A DNA stretch of 64,000 nt from Candidatus Brocadia sp. (GTDB lineage Bacteria > Planctomycetota > Brocadiia > Brocadiales > Brocadiaceae): positions 40,424 through 104,423 of the forward strand of contig SOEU01000014.1 of the NCBI GenBank assembly GCA_021646415.1, in the 5' to 3' direction. This document shows, piece after piece, positions 25,647-35,467 of this stretch. The translations under genes were made by a program, and so were the position numbers. Numbering within the stretch: position 1 is the first letter of the stretch; each line of letters opens with the position of its first letter. Under the pieces are notes generated by a model that saw only the letters and a list, made by a program, of their open reading frames with translations, had not been told where the DNA came from and did no database searches.

Positions 25647-27626
25647 ATGGATTATCTAAGATTATCAAGCATTATGAAAAAAACGATCTTTGGCTCTCTT
25701 CTCATCTGTGTCAGCCTCAGTTTTTTTACGTCCAGGATGGTATGGAGTAATCTATGGAATGGTAAGGTGGTTCTTCAAGGATTCTTCTGGGATTGCTGGA
25801 ATGAAAATTATCCCCGGGACTGGTACACCTATTTGGCCAAACTTATCCCGCGCTTGCGTGATATGGGGTTTGATGGCATCTGGACCCCTCCACCCTGTAA
25901 AGGAAATAGTGGTATAAATGGTATGGGATACGATCTTTTTGATCATTATGACCTGGGGGATAAGGATCAGAAGGGTACGGTTGCCACCCGATTCGGAGAT
26001 AAAGATAGTTTTCTGCGATTGATTGCGGTGGCGCATGCCAATGGTCTTGAGGTCTACCCTGACATTGTCCTCAATCATGTCATTGGAGGGGAGGAAGATT
26101 CAAATGCCCCGGGTGATAAGGCCAAAAAATTTCGTTACGCTGGATTTTCTGGGTTGCAGAACGGTCGCTGGGCAAAGGATCATTGGAATTTTCATCCAAA
26201 TCCTGACCATTGGTGTACAACCGGCGACTGGTGTGAGCAGCTCTTTGGTCCGGATATTTGTTACCTGGATCCTGAACATGGTGGCGGGGGAAGCGGGAAA
26301 TACATGAGGGACAGTGCCAGGGAATGGTTCGTGTGGTTTAAAAAGCAGACAGGTGCGGATGGATTTCGCTTCGATGCCGTAAAACATTTTCCTGCGCATG
26401 TAGTTGAAGATATTCTGTATAATGCTATGGGCAACCGGATTGATTTTTTTGCGGTCGGGGAGTTTGTGGGAAGCCAGCATCAACTGGATGAATGGGTCGG
26501 TTTAACCCGGAATCGATCAGGTACCTTTGACTTCTCTTTAAGGGACGCCTTTGCAAATATCGTTGAAGCCAGTGGTTTTTTCGATATGGGCAGCCTGCCT
26601 AATTACCAGCAAAAAAATCGAATAAAGACAGTCCCTTTCGTAAATAACCATGATACGTGGCGGGGTTATTTCTGGGATTCCAATCCCGGCTCCGATAAAC
26701 ATGACGACCGATCGGACGATTGGCGCAAGAATGGAGACGAACTTGCCCCTACCATTGATCCGGATAATGAAAGGACCGACGTTGTCTATGCTGCCGTTTT
26801 TGCTGTGGACGGGAGTCCCGTGGTTTACTATGAGGATCTTTTTGTAAACTACGGTCATAAACGTTTTAAAGCCGATCCTAAGACACTGACGGCTCGCAAT
26901 TATCTTATAAATCTCATATGGGCTCATCAAAAGCTTAATTTTAAAGATGGTGCTTACAAAGTCCGCTATCAGGGATCGCCAGACCTCCTTATTATCGAAC
27001 GCAGCGGGAAGGCATTGATTGGGATGAATGATCACGGCTCGCAATGGTTAGAGGCCTGGGTCCAGACTGATTTTGGAACTCATATTAAACTCCACGATTA
27101 CAGTGGCTCTAACACCAATGACCTTACCACAGATGACAATGGATGGGTCAAAGTTTCTGTGCCACCGATGGGCTATTCAGTCTGGGGTCCTGCTGGAATG
27201 CAGGGTGAATTTTCCCCTCATTCCCTGAGGACGACGCAGGAGTTTCGGCTGGCTGATGACCTTGGAGATTCACGGACGTCCTCTCTTGGGTACGGTGGCA
27301 AGATCAGGTATGGCGAATATCGGACGGGAGGTTCTGTCTGGGTTGCTGCCAATTCAGTGGTCAAGATATGGGTTTATACTGAAGGGAAAAGGGATATCGA
27401 ACTTCGAGTGGATAAACCCAATACGAAAGGTGCAAAGAGTAAAGATCAAGGTCAATACCTGGAGAATGGGAACGCTTCAGACAACAATTCTCTCTATTTG
27501 GAGTTTAGTGCCGACCGAGAAGGGTATCATCAACTTTCTGCACGAATTATTGAGAACGATCAAACACCAACTACAGCATATATTAAGGTTGAATATGAAG
27601 CGCCTGCTGTGTCAGACAAATTTTAA
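25647..27626 (+). CDS. Secreted alpha-amylase (GH13)
   Basis: 659 residues from ATG 25647 (AAAGGAG upstream; the frame opens earlier at 25608). Signal peptide about 10-33. GH13 motifs are complete: DIVLNH (region I), GFRFDAVKH with nucleophile Asp243, AVGEFVG with acid Glu272, and FVNNHD with Asp336. The catalytic barrel is of the glucan 1,4-alpha-maltotetraohydrolase/bacterial amylase type, closed by a C-terminal beta domain (about 400-490). An extra beta-sandwich of about 140 residues follows and is probably a carbohydrate-binding or structural add-on. It should degrade starch or glycogen outside the cytoplasm. It is the second GH13 enzyme of the window. Confidence 0.88.
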   Translation: MDYLRLSSIMKKTIFGSLLICVSLSFFTSRMVWSNLWNGKVVLQGFFWDCWNENYPRDWYTYLAKLIPRLRDMGFDGIWTPPPCKGNSGINGMGYDLFDHYDLGDKDQKGTVATRFGDKDSFLRLIAVAHANGLEVYPDIVLNHVIGGEEDSNAPGDKAKKFRYAGFSGLQNGRWAKDHWNFHPNPDHWCTTGDWCEQLFGPDICYLDPEHGGGGSGKYMRDSAREWFVWFKKQTGADGFRFDAVKHFPAHVVEDILYNAMGNRIDFFAVGEFVGSQHQLDEWVGLTRNRSGTFDFSLRDAFANIVEASGFFDMGSLPNYQQKNRIKTVPFVNNHDTWRGYFWDSNPGSDKHDDRSDDWRKNGDELAPTIDPDNERTDVVYAAVFAVDGSPVVYYEDLFVNYGHKRFKADPKTLTARNYLINLIWAHQKLNFKDGAYKVRYQGSPDLLIIERSGKALIGMNDHGSQWLEAWVQTDFGTHIKLHDYSGSNTNDLTTDDNGWVKVSVPPMGYSVWGPAGMQGEFSPHSLRTTQEFRLADDLGDSRTSSLGYGGKIRYGEYRTGGSVWVAANSVVKIWVYTEGKRDIELRVDKPNTKGAKSKDQGQYLENGNASDNNSLYLEFSADREGYHQLSARIIENDQTPTTAYIKVEYEAPAVSDKF

Positions 27627-27765
27627 TAAAAGATGTGTAGATAAGAAGATGTTCCTTCTGAATCTCGAAGGAATCGAGAAGTAGATCCTGAATCGCATTT
27701 CAGCCAATCGCCTTTCCTTTTTAAACATTCCTTGTCATGAAATCAGGCCATCAGCGACTTTTCGA

Positions 27766-27794
27766 TGTAGAGCGAAGAGACTCTTCGCTCTACA
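27766..27794. repeat. Palindrome with 14-bp arms
   Basis: TGTAGAGCGAAGAG, one A, then the exact complement CTCTTCGCTCTACA. No T-run follows, so it is a palindromic element rather than a normal terminator; it could still stop transcription behind the amylase. A possible -10 box TATAAT for the acs operon lies at 27851-27856, without a convincing -35. Confidence 0.55.
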
Positions 27795-27913
27795 AACCGC
27801 ATAAATAAAAATGAAAAATTTTTGTCATGTAAAAATATATGAAATCTTGATATAATATGATTCGTAAATAGTAATCATTACATAAATCAATTTGGATTTG
27901 AGGGTAATAATGT

Positions 27914-28687
27914 ATGAAGATTGCAGTCTCTGGCAAGGGAGGCGTTGGGAAGACGACGTTTGTCGCTACGCTGGCAAAGGTTTTTGCAGAAAGCGGGAAA
28001 AAGGTCATAGCAATAGATGCGGATCCTGTTTCGAATTTAGCGGCAACTTTAGGTATTAAAAATCTATCAGAGATAGTCCCGATTAGCCAGATGAAAGATT
28101 TGATAAAGGAACGCACAGGAGCCTCTGATGAATATGGAAAGTTTTTCTCATTAAATCCAACGGTTTCAGATTTGCCTGAAAAACTTTCTTTGGAACATGA
28201 AGGGGTTAAGCTTATGGTGCTGGGGGCTATAAAGCGAGGTGGCGGTGGGTGTGCTTGTCCCGAAAGCGCTTTTTTGAGGGCATTGCTGAGCCACCTTATT
28301 GTACAAAGGGATGAGGTCGTAATTGTAGATATGGAGGCGGGCGTTGAACATCTTGGCCGTGCTACCGTGCGGTCGGTAAATGCGCTGATTGTAATCGTAG
28401 AGCCTGGTTCCAAGAGTATCCAAACAGCTTTTCAGGTCAAAAAACTCGCTGACGATATAGGCCTGAAGTCGGTTTATGCCGTAGGGAACAAAGTGGCATC
28501 TGATGGACACCGGTCGTTGATCGAGCATGGGTTACAGGGTATTCCTGTTTTAGGGTTTATTTCCTACAATGACAAGATCCTTGAATCAGACATTATGGGA
28601 AGATCGGTCTTTGCAGAAAATAGCCAGTTACTGTCGGAAGTAAGGCAGATAAAGAACAGCCTGGAAGATTGTACAAAAGGCAAGTAA
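27914..28687 (+). CDS. cooC: CooC-type nickel-insertion ATPase
   Basis: 257 residues, first gene of the acs cluster. Deviant Walker A GKGGVGKTT at residues 7-15 and IDADP at 35-39 show the MinD/CooC P-loop ATPase family. GGGGCACPE near residue 112 holds the CxC pair that CooC dimers use to bind nickel. DMEAGVEHLGR near 143 is the Walker B/ switch II area. CooC loads Ni into the C-cluster of CO dehydrogenase using ATP; the target is presumably encoded by the next gene, 160 bases downstream. Cytoplasmic. Confidence 0.88.
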   Translation: MKIAVSGKGGVGKTTFVATLAKVFAESGKKVIAIDADPVSNLAATLGIKNLSEIVPISQMKDLIKERTGASDEYGKFFSLNPTVSDLPEKLSLEHEGVKLMVLGAIKRGGGGCACPESAFLRALLSHLIVQRDEVVIVDMEAGVEHLGRATVRSVNALIVIVEPGSKSIQTAFQVKKLADDIGLKSVYAVGNKVASDGHRSLIEHGLQGIPVLGFISYNDKILESDIMGRSVFAENSQLLSEVRQIKNSLEDCTKGK

Positions 28688-28847
28688 AAGTTTGTATTTT
28701 CCCTTGATTTCGATGTATTTATTTTTGTAATATGTTGTTCTATATTGCCACATGCAAGTGTGGTGGATATGCGGTCTGGCTTCATAAATTATTAATTGTG
28801 TTAGTCGGCCTGGTATTCGTGGGCATGGTATAAGGAGGGTTGTAATT

Positions 28848-30815
28848 ATGGAAGAAAAACAAAAGACAGTCGATCAAGTGATGCTTGATAGAATGAAAGA
28901 AATGAAAGTGGAGACTATGTATGACAGATACCAGGCACAGCTTCCACAATGCGGATTTGGTAGTCTTGCGTTATGTTGCCGTCATTGTAACTATGGGCCA
29001 TGTAACATCGACCCGTTTGGCAAAGGGCCGAAGAGGGGTGTTTGTGGTGCCGATGCCAATACCTTTGCTGCAAGACACTTCCTGAGAATGAGCGGTGCGG
29101 GAACTGCCTGCCATTCGGACCATGGGCGTGCGGTAGCACATCTCCTGGTCGCCACAGCAAGAGGCGAGGCGCCGGGATACAGGATTAAGGATGTCGATAA
29201 GCTTATGATGGTCGCCGAGTTGTTTGGGATAAAGACGAAGGACCGTAAGATTAATGAAATTGCCGAAGAAGTGGGTGAGATGGCGCTGATGGAGTTCGGA
29301 AAACCATACGGTACTCTGTTGTTTCTGAAAAGGGCGCCTGAGGCCCGCCAAAAAATATGGGAAAAAGTCGGTATTGCGTCAAGGGCTATAGACAGGGAAG
29401 TGTGCGAGAGTTTACATAGGACAGGGATAGGCGGCGATCAGGACTATAGAAACCTGACGAAGCAGGCCATGCGTGTTGCGTTGGCGGATGGTTGGGGTGG
29501 CAGTATGATAGCGACAGAATTACAGGATATCTTGTTTGGCACTCCCAAACCTGTTCAGGGGAGGTCAAGTATGGGGGTTCTCAAAAAAGATTCTGTGAAT
29601 GTGATTGTTCATGGACACGAACCACAGCTTGCAGAGGCGGTGGTTATGGCCTCCAGCGACCCTGAGGTTACCAGGGCGATTCATGCAGCAGGGGCAAAGG
29701 GGATAGTGATTGCGGGCCTGTGCTGTACGGCAAATGAACTCCTTGTCAGACATGGAATTCCTATGGCCGGGCATATGACTATGCAGGAGCCTGCGATTTC
29801 CACGGGCGCGGTTGAATTAATGGTTGTGGATATACAATGCGTAATGCAAGCAATTGTAGAGACGGCAAAACACTTCCACACAAAGATAGTTACCACACTG
29901 TCAAAGGCGAAAATATCTGGCGCCGAGCATGTAGAATTTACCGATGACCATGCGCTCGAGGCAGCAAAGAAGATTCTGCTTATGGCAATCGAGAATTATA
30001 AAAACCGCGACCCTAAAAAGGTATTTATTCCCAGCAGTGCAGAACCTAACCTTGTTGCCGGTTTTAGTCACGAAACTATTAAATACATGCTAGGTGGAAG
30101 ATTCAGGGCGAGTTACCGGCCTTTAAATGATAATATCATAAATGGAAGGATTCGGGGGGTGGCCGGGATCGCTGGCTGTACGAGTCCAAGGGTTGGAGCA
30201 GGTGAACTATCATATGTAAATCTGGTAAGGGAGTTGATTGCTAATGATATATTGGTCGTGGCAACAGGTTGTGCTGCGGGACAATGTGCTGACGGGGGGG
30301 TGATGATCCCTGAAATGAAGGATGCGTGCGGTGCGGGGCTCAGGGAGGTTTGTGAGGCAGTGGGCATACCGCCCGTATTACATTCCGGTGCCTGTGTCGA
30401 TAACAGCCGTATTCTTATAGCAGTGTCTGAGATGGCAAAGGAAGGCGGTTTGGGAAATGATATTAGCGATTTGCCAGTTGCAGGGGTATGTCTCGAATGG
30501 ATGAGTGAAAAGGCAATTGCCATTGGTCAGTATTTTGTCGCATCGGGAGTTTACACGATCTTTGGTATGAATTCTCCGGTGACAGGGGCGCCCGATATGC
30601 AAAGACTGTTAACAAAAGAGATGGAGGAGTTAGTTGGTGCCAGGTGGGATTTCGAAAAGGATTTCAAGAAAATAGCCAGGATGGTGATGGATCACATAGA
30701 AAAGAAGAGAGACGCACTTGGTATAAACGTGAAAAAGGAAAGAAAGCTCTTTGATATGGCCGAAAGAAGGGCGCTGGAAAGGGAATGTAAACCTGTTCCA
30801 GAGGGGCATCATTAA
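28848..30815 (+). CDS. acsA: Anaerobic Ni-Fe carbon monoxide dehydrogenase, catalytic subunit
   Basis: 655 residues with AGGAGGG before ATG 28848; the length fits CooS/AcsA. The N-terminal cysteines C-x7-CC-x2-C-x4-C (QCGF..CCRHCNYGPC) supply the D and B [4Fe-4S] clusters, and HSDHGRAVAHLL is the usual His-rich channel segment. C-cluster ligands appear as GLCCTANE, GCTS, GCAAGQCADGG and SGACVDNSR. The enzyme reduces CO2 to CO with ferredoxin electrons in the carbonyl branch. The following acsB gene and 25-base gap indicate a bifunctional CODH/ACS complex. Cytoplasmic. Confidence 0.95.
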   Translation: MEEKQKTVDQVMLDRMKEMKVETMYDRYQAQLPQCGFGSLALCCRHCNYGPCNIDPFGKGPKRGVCGADANTFAARHFLRMSGAGTACHSDHGRAVAHLLVATARGEAPGYRIKDVDKLMMVAELFGIKTKDRKINEIAEEVGEMALMEFGKPYGTLLFLKRAPEARQKIWEKVGIASRAIDREVCESLHRTGIGGDQDYRNLTKQAMRVALADGWGGSMIATELQDILFGTPKPVQGRSSMGVLKKDSVNVIVHGHEPQLAEAVVMASSDPEVTRAIHAAGAKGIVIAGLCCTANELLVRHGIPMAGHMTMQEPAISTGAVELMVVDIQCVMQAIVETAKHFHTKIVTTLSKAKISGAEHVEFTDDHALEAAKKILLMAIENYKNRDPKKVFIPSSAEPNLVAGFSHETIKYMLGGRFRASYRPLNDNIINGRIRGVAGIAGCTSPRVGAGELSYVNLVRELIANDILVVATGCAAGQCADGGVMIPEMKDACGAGLREVCEAVGIPPVLHSGACVDNSRILIAVSEMAKEGGLGNDISDLPVAGVCLEWMSEKAIAIGQYFVASGVYTIFGMNSPVTGAPDMQRLLTKEMEELVGARWDFEKDFKKIARMVMDHIEKKRDALGINVKKERKLFDMAERRALERECKPVPEGHH

Positions 30816-30840
30816 TAAAAAGATTTAAAGGGGTATTTTT

Positions 30841-33024
30841 ATGTCGAAGATCATCTGTTCTGCCGCCATCCGCGGCGCGTATCAAATTGTAGACAAGGCT
30901 GATCAAAAGCTTGCTGAAGCAATCGCGCAGAAAGGGCGTGATTGTAAAGTAGAATTCCCCAATACAGCCTATTATTTGCCAATCATTTATTCAATGACGG
31001 GTATTGCCGTAAAAACTTTGGAGGATTGTGTCCATGTGTTAGGCATGGCTCGAAGCATGTTGCCTCCATTACCTGCTGAACATAACTGGGTTCCATATTT
31101 GGGTCACACCCTGGATGCAGGTATGGCTACTCTTTTTGCCGAGGAGGTGTACGAGGCCTGTAAATATTTAATTGGACCTCACCCGGTGGATGGGATATGG
31201 CTAGGGGCTGCCGATGATGTTATCATGCGCGAACGCGGTATTGAATTCGTGGATGGTACGGCTCCTGGTTTTGCAGCTATTGTTGGATGTGCACCTGATG
31301 CAGACACAGCCGTCAAGATTGCCAGAGAACTCCAGCAAAAGAATCTTTATGTATTTATACAATCCAATAACCTGGGCGTATCTTTTGCTGAACAGTTGGC
31401 TGAAAAAGGTGTCCAGATGGGATGGGATACCCGATTGGTACCCTTTGGAAAAGAAACCTCAGCAGCAGTATATTCTCTTGGTTTTGCAAACAGGGCTGCC
31501 CTTTCCTTTGGAAATGTTCCGGCGGGTGATTTCAGGAGAAATCTCCTGTACAATAAGAATCGTATCTTTGCATTTGTCCTTGCATTGGGTACAGAAGTTA
31601 CCGATGAGCAATATGCAAATGCCGCTGGCGCTATTAACTACGGATTTCCAACGATAACCAATATCGATATTCCTGAAATATTACCCACAGGTGTCTGTAC
31701 TTATGAGCATGTGGTTTCAAGGGTACCTGTTGATAAGATTGTTGATAAATGCATCGAGGTGCGCGGATTAAAGATTTCTATCCACAAGATTGAAATTCCA
31801 GTAGCGTACGGTCCGGCTTTCGAGGGTGAACGCATAAGAAAAGAGGATATGCAAATTGAAGTTGGCGGTCCCGGTACACCTGCCTTTGAATATGTATGTG
31901 CAAAGGAAAGCCATGAGGTAGAAGATGGTAAAATACAGGTTATAGGACCTGATCTGGACGAAATTAAGCCTGGTCCTGGTGTGTCTCTTGGTATTATGGT
32001 TGAAGTATATGGTCGAAAGATGCAGCCAGACTTTGAACCTATCTTTGAGCGGCAGATGCATCGTTTCCTGGGTGAGGCTCAGGGATTGTTCCATATGGGA
32101 CAGAGGGATATTATCCGGCATCGTATCAGCAAGGAGGCCTTCAAGGCTGGTTTCAGGATTAAGCACATAGGAAACATTATACACGCCAAATTTCATAGTG
32201 ATTTTGGAGCTATCGTTGATAAGGTTCAGGTGACCTTATATACAAAAAGAGAAGATGTGGAACGATTATTAAAGGACATACGTGCCGCATATGCGGAGCG
32301 TGACGCGCGGTTGAAAGGTATGACCGATGACTCTGTGGGCATGTTTTATAGTTGCACGCTCTGTCAAAGTTTTGCGCCCACACATATTTGTGTTGTAACT
32401 CCGGAACGGTCAGGATTGTGTGGTTCTGTGAGCTGGCTGGATGGAAAGGCTGGGTATGAAATTAATCCCACAGGTCCGAATCAGCCGATCGAACGTGGGA
32501 AGGTGATTGACGGGAGATTGGGACAGTGGGAAGGTACGAATTCATTCATTTACAACGGCTCAAACAGATCCCTTGAGAAGGTGAGTTTGTACAGCATCAT
32601 GACAGACCCTATGACGAGTTGTGGTTGCTTTGAGTGCATTTCAGCCATGTTGCCCATGACCAACGGGATAATGGTGGTAGACCGTGACTTTACTGAGATG
32701 ACACCTTGTGGTATGAAGTTTTCCACGCTTGCCGGAACGGTTGGCGGTGGATTGCAAACACCGGGGTTTATGGGGCATAGCAAGTTTTATTTAGGCAGCA
32801 GAAAATTTATTTCCGCAGATGGTGGCCTTGCCCGTGTTGTGTGGATGCCCAAGGCACTAAAGGAGGAGCTGGCAGAAACTCTTTCCAAAACAGCTGAAGA
32901 GTTGGGTCTTGAAGATTTTCTCAACAAGATAGCTGATGAAACGGTTGCGCAGACCGAGGAAGATGTCTTGACATACATGCAGAAGGTCAATCACCCAGCG
33001 CTTGCCTTAGCGCCGATGTTCTGA
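30841..33024 (+). CDS. acsB: CO-methylating acetyl-CoA synthase (ACS), alpha subunit
   Basis: 727 residues, the full length of bacterial ACS. The A-cluster cysteines are visible in YSCTLCQSFAPTHICVV, GLCGSVSWLDG and SCGCFECI, which hold [4Fe-4S] and the proximal and distal Ni. The N-terminal domain (about 1-310) that contacts CODH is present, so this is the bacterial rather than the short archaeal type. It joins CO, a methyl group from the corrinoid protein and CoA into acetyl-CoA. The start ATG has AAGGGG upstream and lies 25 bases after acsA. Confidence 0.96.
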   Translation: MSKIICSAAIRGAYQIVDKADQKLAEAIAQKGRDCKVEFPNTAYYLPIIYSMTGIAVKTLEDCVHVLGMARSMLPPLPAEHNWVPYLGHTLDAGMATLFAEEVYEACKYLIGPHPVDGIWLGAADDVIMRERGIEFVDGTAPGFAAIVGCAPDADTAVKIARELQQKNLYVFIQSNNLGVSFAEQLAEKGVQMGWDTRLVPFGKETSAAVYSLGFANRAALSFGNVPAGDFRRNLLYNKNRIFAFVLALGTEVTDEQYANAAGAINYGFPTITNIDIPEILPTGVCTYEHVVSRVPVDKIVDKCIEVRGLKISIHKIEIPVAYGPAFEGERIRKEDMQIEVGGPGTPAFEYVCAKESHEVEDGKIQVIGPDLDEIKPGPGVSLGIMVEVYGRKMQPDFEPIFERQMHRFLGEAQGLFHMGQRDIIRHRISKEAFKAGFRIKHIGNIIHAKFHSDFGAIVDKVQVTLYTKREDVERLLKDIRAAYAERDARLKGMTDDSVGMFYSCTLCQSFAPTHICVVTPERSGLCGSVSWLDGKAGYEINPTGPNQPIERGKVIDGRLGQWEGTNSFIYNGSNRSLEKVSLYSIMTDPMTSCGCFECISAMLPMTNGIMVVDRDFTEMTPCGMKFSTLAGTVGGGLQTPGFMGHSKFYLGSRKFISADGGLARVVWMPKALKEELAETLSKTAEELGLEDFLNKIADETVAQTEEDVLTYMQKVNHPALALAPMF

Positions 33025-33108
33025 TTTTTAAACGAGAGATATTGTGAGTTCCATAGGGACTGTAGGTTGGGTGATGCGGAGTGCACCCAACAAAAAAGAT
33101 ACTCCAGC

Positions 33109-33133
33109 GGGTTCAGGTTTGTAACCTGAACCC
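33109..33133. repeat. Palindrome with 11-bp arms between acsB and the protease gene
   Basis: GGGTTCAGGTT, TGT, AACCTGAACCC. A related but different palindrome follows at 33197-33223; the 33066-33092 stretch (GTTGGGTG..TGCACCCAAC) forms a third, imperfect one. No T-run is present. Confidence 0.65.
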
Positions 33134-33196
33134 TTAAATTTGGCCGAACAATAGCCCATATGCTGCCATGGGAAGCTTTTGAAGGTATAAATATTT

Positions 33197-33223
33197 CAGG
33201 TTCAAGTTACAAACTTGAACCTG
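33197..33223. repeat. Palindrome with 12-bp arms just upstream of the protease start
   Basis: CAGGTTCAAGTT, ACA, AACTTGAACCTG. It shares the GGTTCA core with the palindrome at 33109. It could be processed mRNA structure separating acsAB from the downstream genes or a REP-type element. Confidence 0.65.
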
Positions 33224-33280
33224 CGAAGACGACTTAATACTTATTTATTACACGTATATTTTTTATTCTGGAGTCCATTC

Positions 33281-33919
33281 ATGATCGTTGATATGCCAAT
33301 CCCTTTCCTGAGAAAGGGACAAGTTGTAAGTAATCAGGATGAGGGTGCTAGCGAAGAGAAGGAAAAGCGTTACGGAGGCGATCTGATTTCGCGGTTATTG
33401 AAAACCCGTACGGTTATGATCTCGGATGAGGTGAGTAAAAAAATGGCACAACAGATCATGACGCAACTCATACTTCTTGAAGGGGAAAACAATGAGGATA
33501 TTAAAATGTTTATTAATTCCCCTGGAGGAGACGCCGATGCCGGTTTTGCGATCTACGATATGATGCGATTTGTAAAGCCAAAAATAAAAGCCATCTGTGC
33601 GGGAGTTGCGGCCAGCGCAGCTGTAATTATTTTGCTTGGTGCAAAAAAGGAAAATCGGTTCAGCTTGCCCAATGCGCGCGTTCTTATTCATCAACCTTCA
33701 ACGGGTATTCATGGGACTGCCGCTGATATTCAAATTGAAGCCGGAGAAATACTCAAATGCCGGGAAAAGATCAATCGATTAATTTCTGTGGAAACAGGGC
33801 AGACAATAGAAAAAGTAGAATCAGATACCAAAAGAAATTTCTGGATGTCAGCTGAAGAGGCGCTCAAGTATGGATTAGTCAGTAAAATCATACAAACGAG
33901 TGATGATCTTAAAGTATAA
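33281..33919 (+). CDS. ClpP-like serine protease inside the acs operon
   Basis: 212 residues from ATG 33281 (CTGGAG upstream). The ClpP fold motifs are all there: FINSPGGD (79-84 area), nucleophile Ser112 in GVAASAAVI, His137 in LIHQPS and Asp182 in ESDTKRNFWMS, so it should be active. An N-terminal extension of about 30 residues precedes the usual ISDEVS start. No clpX lies next to it. The divergent GVAASAAVIILLGAKK segment differs from housekeeping ClpP (QAASMGA), so it is probably a specialised paralogue, perhaps for turnover of the oxygen- or metal-sensitive enzymes encoded on both sides. That role is inference only. Confidence 0.85.
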   Translation: MIVDMPIPFLRKGQVVSNQDEGASEEKEKRYGGDLISRLLKTRTVMISDEVSKKMAQQIMTQLILLEGENNEDIKMFINSPGGDADAGFAIYDMMRFVKPKIKAICAGVAASAAVIILLGAKKENRFSLPNARVLIHQPSTGIHGTAADIQIEAGEILKCREKINRLISVETGQTIEKVESDTKRNFWMSAEEALKYGLVSKIIQTSDDLKV

Positions 33920-34060
33920 TTTTATGGTAATTGCCTGATATCAAATGAGAGTTTTTTGCGTTTTATAACCACCATTTTATTTTTTTTTGTGAACGAGGGT
34001 GAATGGGTGGTTATTCATTTGATGTTGTGCAAATTTATTTATGTGAAAGGATAGTAAAGA

Positions 34061-35401
34061 ATGGCACTAACTGGATTAGACATTTACAAACTACTGCCCA
34101 AAACAAATTGTAAAAAATGCGGGAGGCCAACATGCCTGGCATTTGCTATGCAACTGGCACAAAAAAAAGCAAACCTGTCTGATTGTCCCGATGTAAGCGA
34201 AGAAGCTAAGAGGGTTTTGGGCGCAGCAGCCGAACCTCCGATTAAACTGGTAACTATCGGAACGGGTGCCAAACAAGTGCTGGTTGGTGAGGAAAATGTC
34301 TTGTTCAGACATGAGGAGAAATTTTATCATCCTACAGGTGTGGCCGTTACTATCAATGACGATTTGAATGATGCTGACTTTAGCGATCGATTGAAAAAGA
34401 TTAACAACTTGAAGCTTGCACGCGTTGGTACAGAAATCGAGATTGATCTGGTGGCAATTATCAATAAGAGCAATAATGCTGAGAAATTTGCTGAAGCGAC
34501 AAAAAAAGTTAGCACAGGTTCTCATCTGAGCATTATTTTGAGTAGTGCGTCAGTTGAAAATATGAAGGCTGCCTTATCTGCCTGTGCTGAAAAGAGACCC
34601 TTAATCCATGGCGCAAACGCCGGGAACTGTGAGTCTATGGCCGCATTAGCAAAGGAAAAGGCCTGTCCGATGACCGTGACGGCTCAAACGCTTGAGGAGC
34701 TTGCCGACCTTGCCGACCGTGCAAAAAAGGCAGGTGTTGAAGAGATCGTGTTGGATGTGAGCGGAAATAACCCGAAAGAGGTACTTCAGAAACTGACCAA
34801 GGTAAGGCGGGCAGCATTGAAGAAAAATTTCCGTGCACTGGGATTTCCCATGATCGTCTTCGCTTGCGAAGAAGATCCATTCCAGGAAATTTCACTGGCA
34901 AGTACATACCTGCTTAAGTATGCCGGCATAGTCGCTGTTAATGCGTGTGACCCCTGGGCAATTATGCCGTTGCTTACTGCCAGGACAAATATTTTTACCG
35001 ATCCGCAAAAACCAATCCAGGTTGAACCGAAATTATATGCTGTGGGTGATGCTAAAGAGGATGCCCCGGTCTTATTCACAACAAACTTTTCGCTTACCTA
35101 TTATACTGTCCAAGGCGAAGTTGAGGCGAGTCGTATTCCTGCATTTATATTGTCAGTGGATACCGGTGGAACTTCAGTATTGACTGCATATTCCGGAGAT
35201 AAACTCAATGATAAAGTTGTAGCTAAGGCCATGGCTGATGCGCAAGTGGAAACGAAAGTAAAGCACAAAAAATTAATTATCCCCGGCCTTGTAGCCGTGA
35301 TGTCTGGAAAACTGCAGGAGACCCTTGGATGGGAGATACTGGTTGGCCCCAGAGAGGCGTCCGGGCTTCCTTCTTATCTGAAAACCGTGTGGCGTGCTTA
35401 G
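34061..35401 (+). CDS. acsC: Corrinoid/iron-sulfur protein large (gamma) subunit
   Basis: 446 residues, AAAGGA before ATG 34061. The N-terminal [4Fe-4S] domain has the Cys set TNCKKCGRPTC and SDCPD within residues 17-42. A TIM barrel follows, and the C-terminal cobalamin-binding domain starts about residue 330 (TGGTSVLTAYSG, LIIPGLVAVMSGKL). With AcsD it carries the methyl group on cobalt from methyl-tetrahydrofolate to ACS. The 140-base gap before it (33920-34060) includes an AT-rich stretch with no obvious promoter. Cytoplasmic. Confidence 0.95.
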   Translation: MALTGLDIYKLLPKTNCKKCGRPTCLAFAMQLAQKKANLSDCPDVSEEAKRVLGAAAEPPIKLVTIGTGAKQVLVGEENVLFRHEEKFYHPTGVAVTINDDLNDADFSDRLKKINNLKLARVGTEIEIDLVAIINKSNNAEKFAEATKKVSTGSHLSIILSSASVENMKAALSACAEKRPLIHGANAGNCESMAALAKEKACPMTVTAQTLEELADLADRAKKAGVEEIVLDVSGNNPKEVLQKLTKVRRAALKKNFRALGFPMIVFACEEDPFQEISLASTYLLKYAGIVAVNACDPWAIMPLLTARTNIFTDPQKPIQVEPKLYAVGDAKEDAPVLFTTNFSLTYYTVQGEVEASRIPAFILSVDTGGTSVLTAYSGDKLNDKVVAKAMADAQVETKVKHKKLIIPGLVAVMSGKLQETLGWEILVGPREASGLPSYLKTVWRA

Positions 35402-35467
35402 AACGAAGCGATATTTTCCATAAGTAAAATAAGAATTATGAATAAGCTCAAAAAATCGTAAAATCGC

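Noticed and set aside
27851..27856. TATAAT as the acs operon promoter
   Set aside because: No -35 box at a usual distance was found; only mentioned as a possibility.
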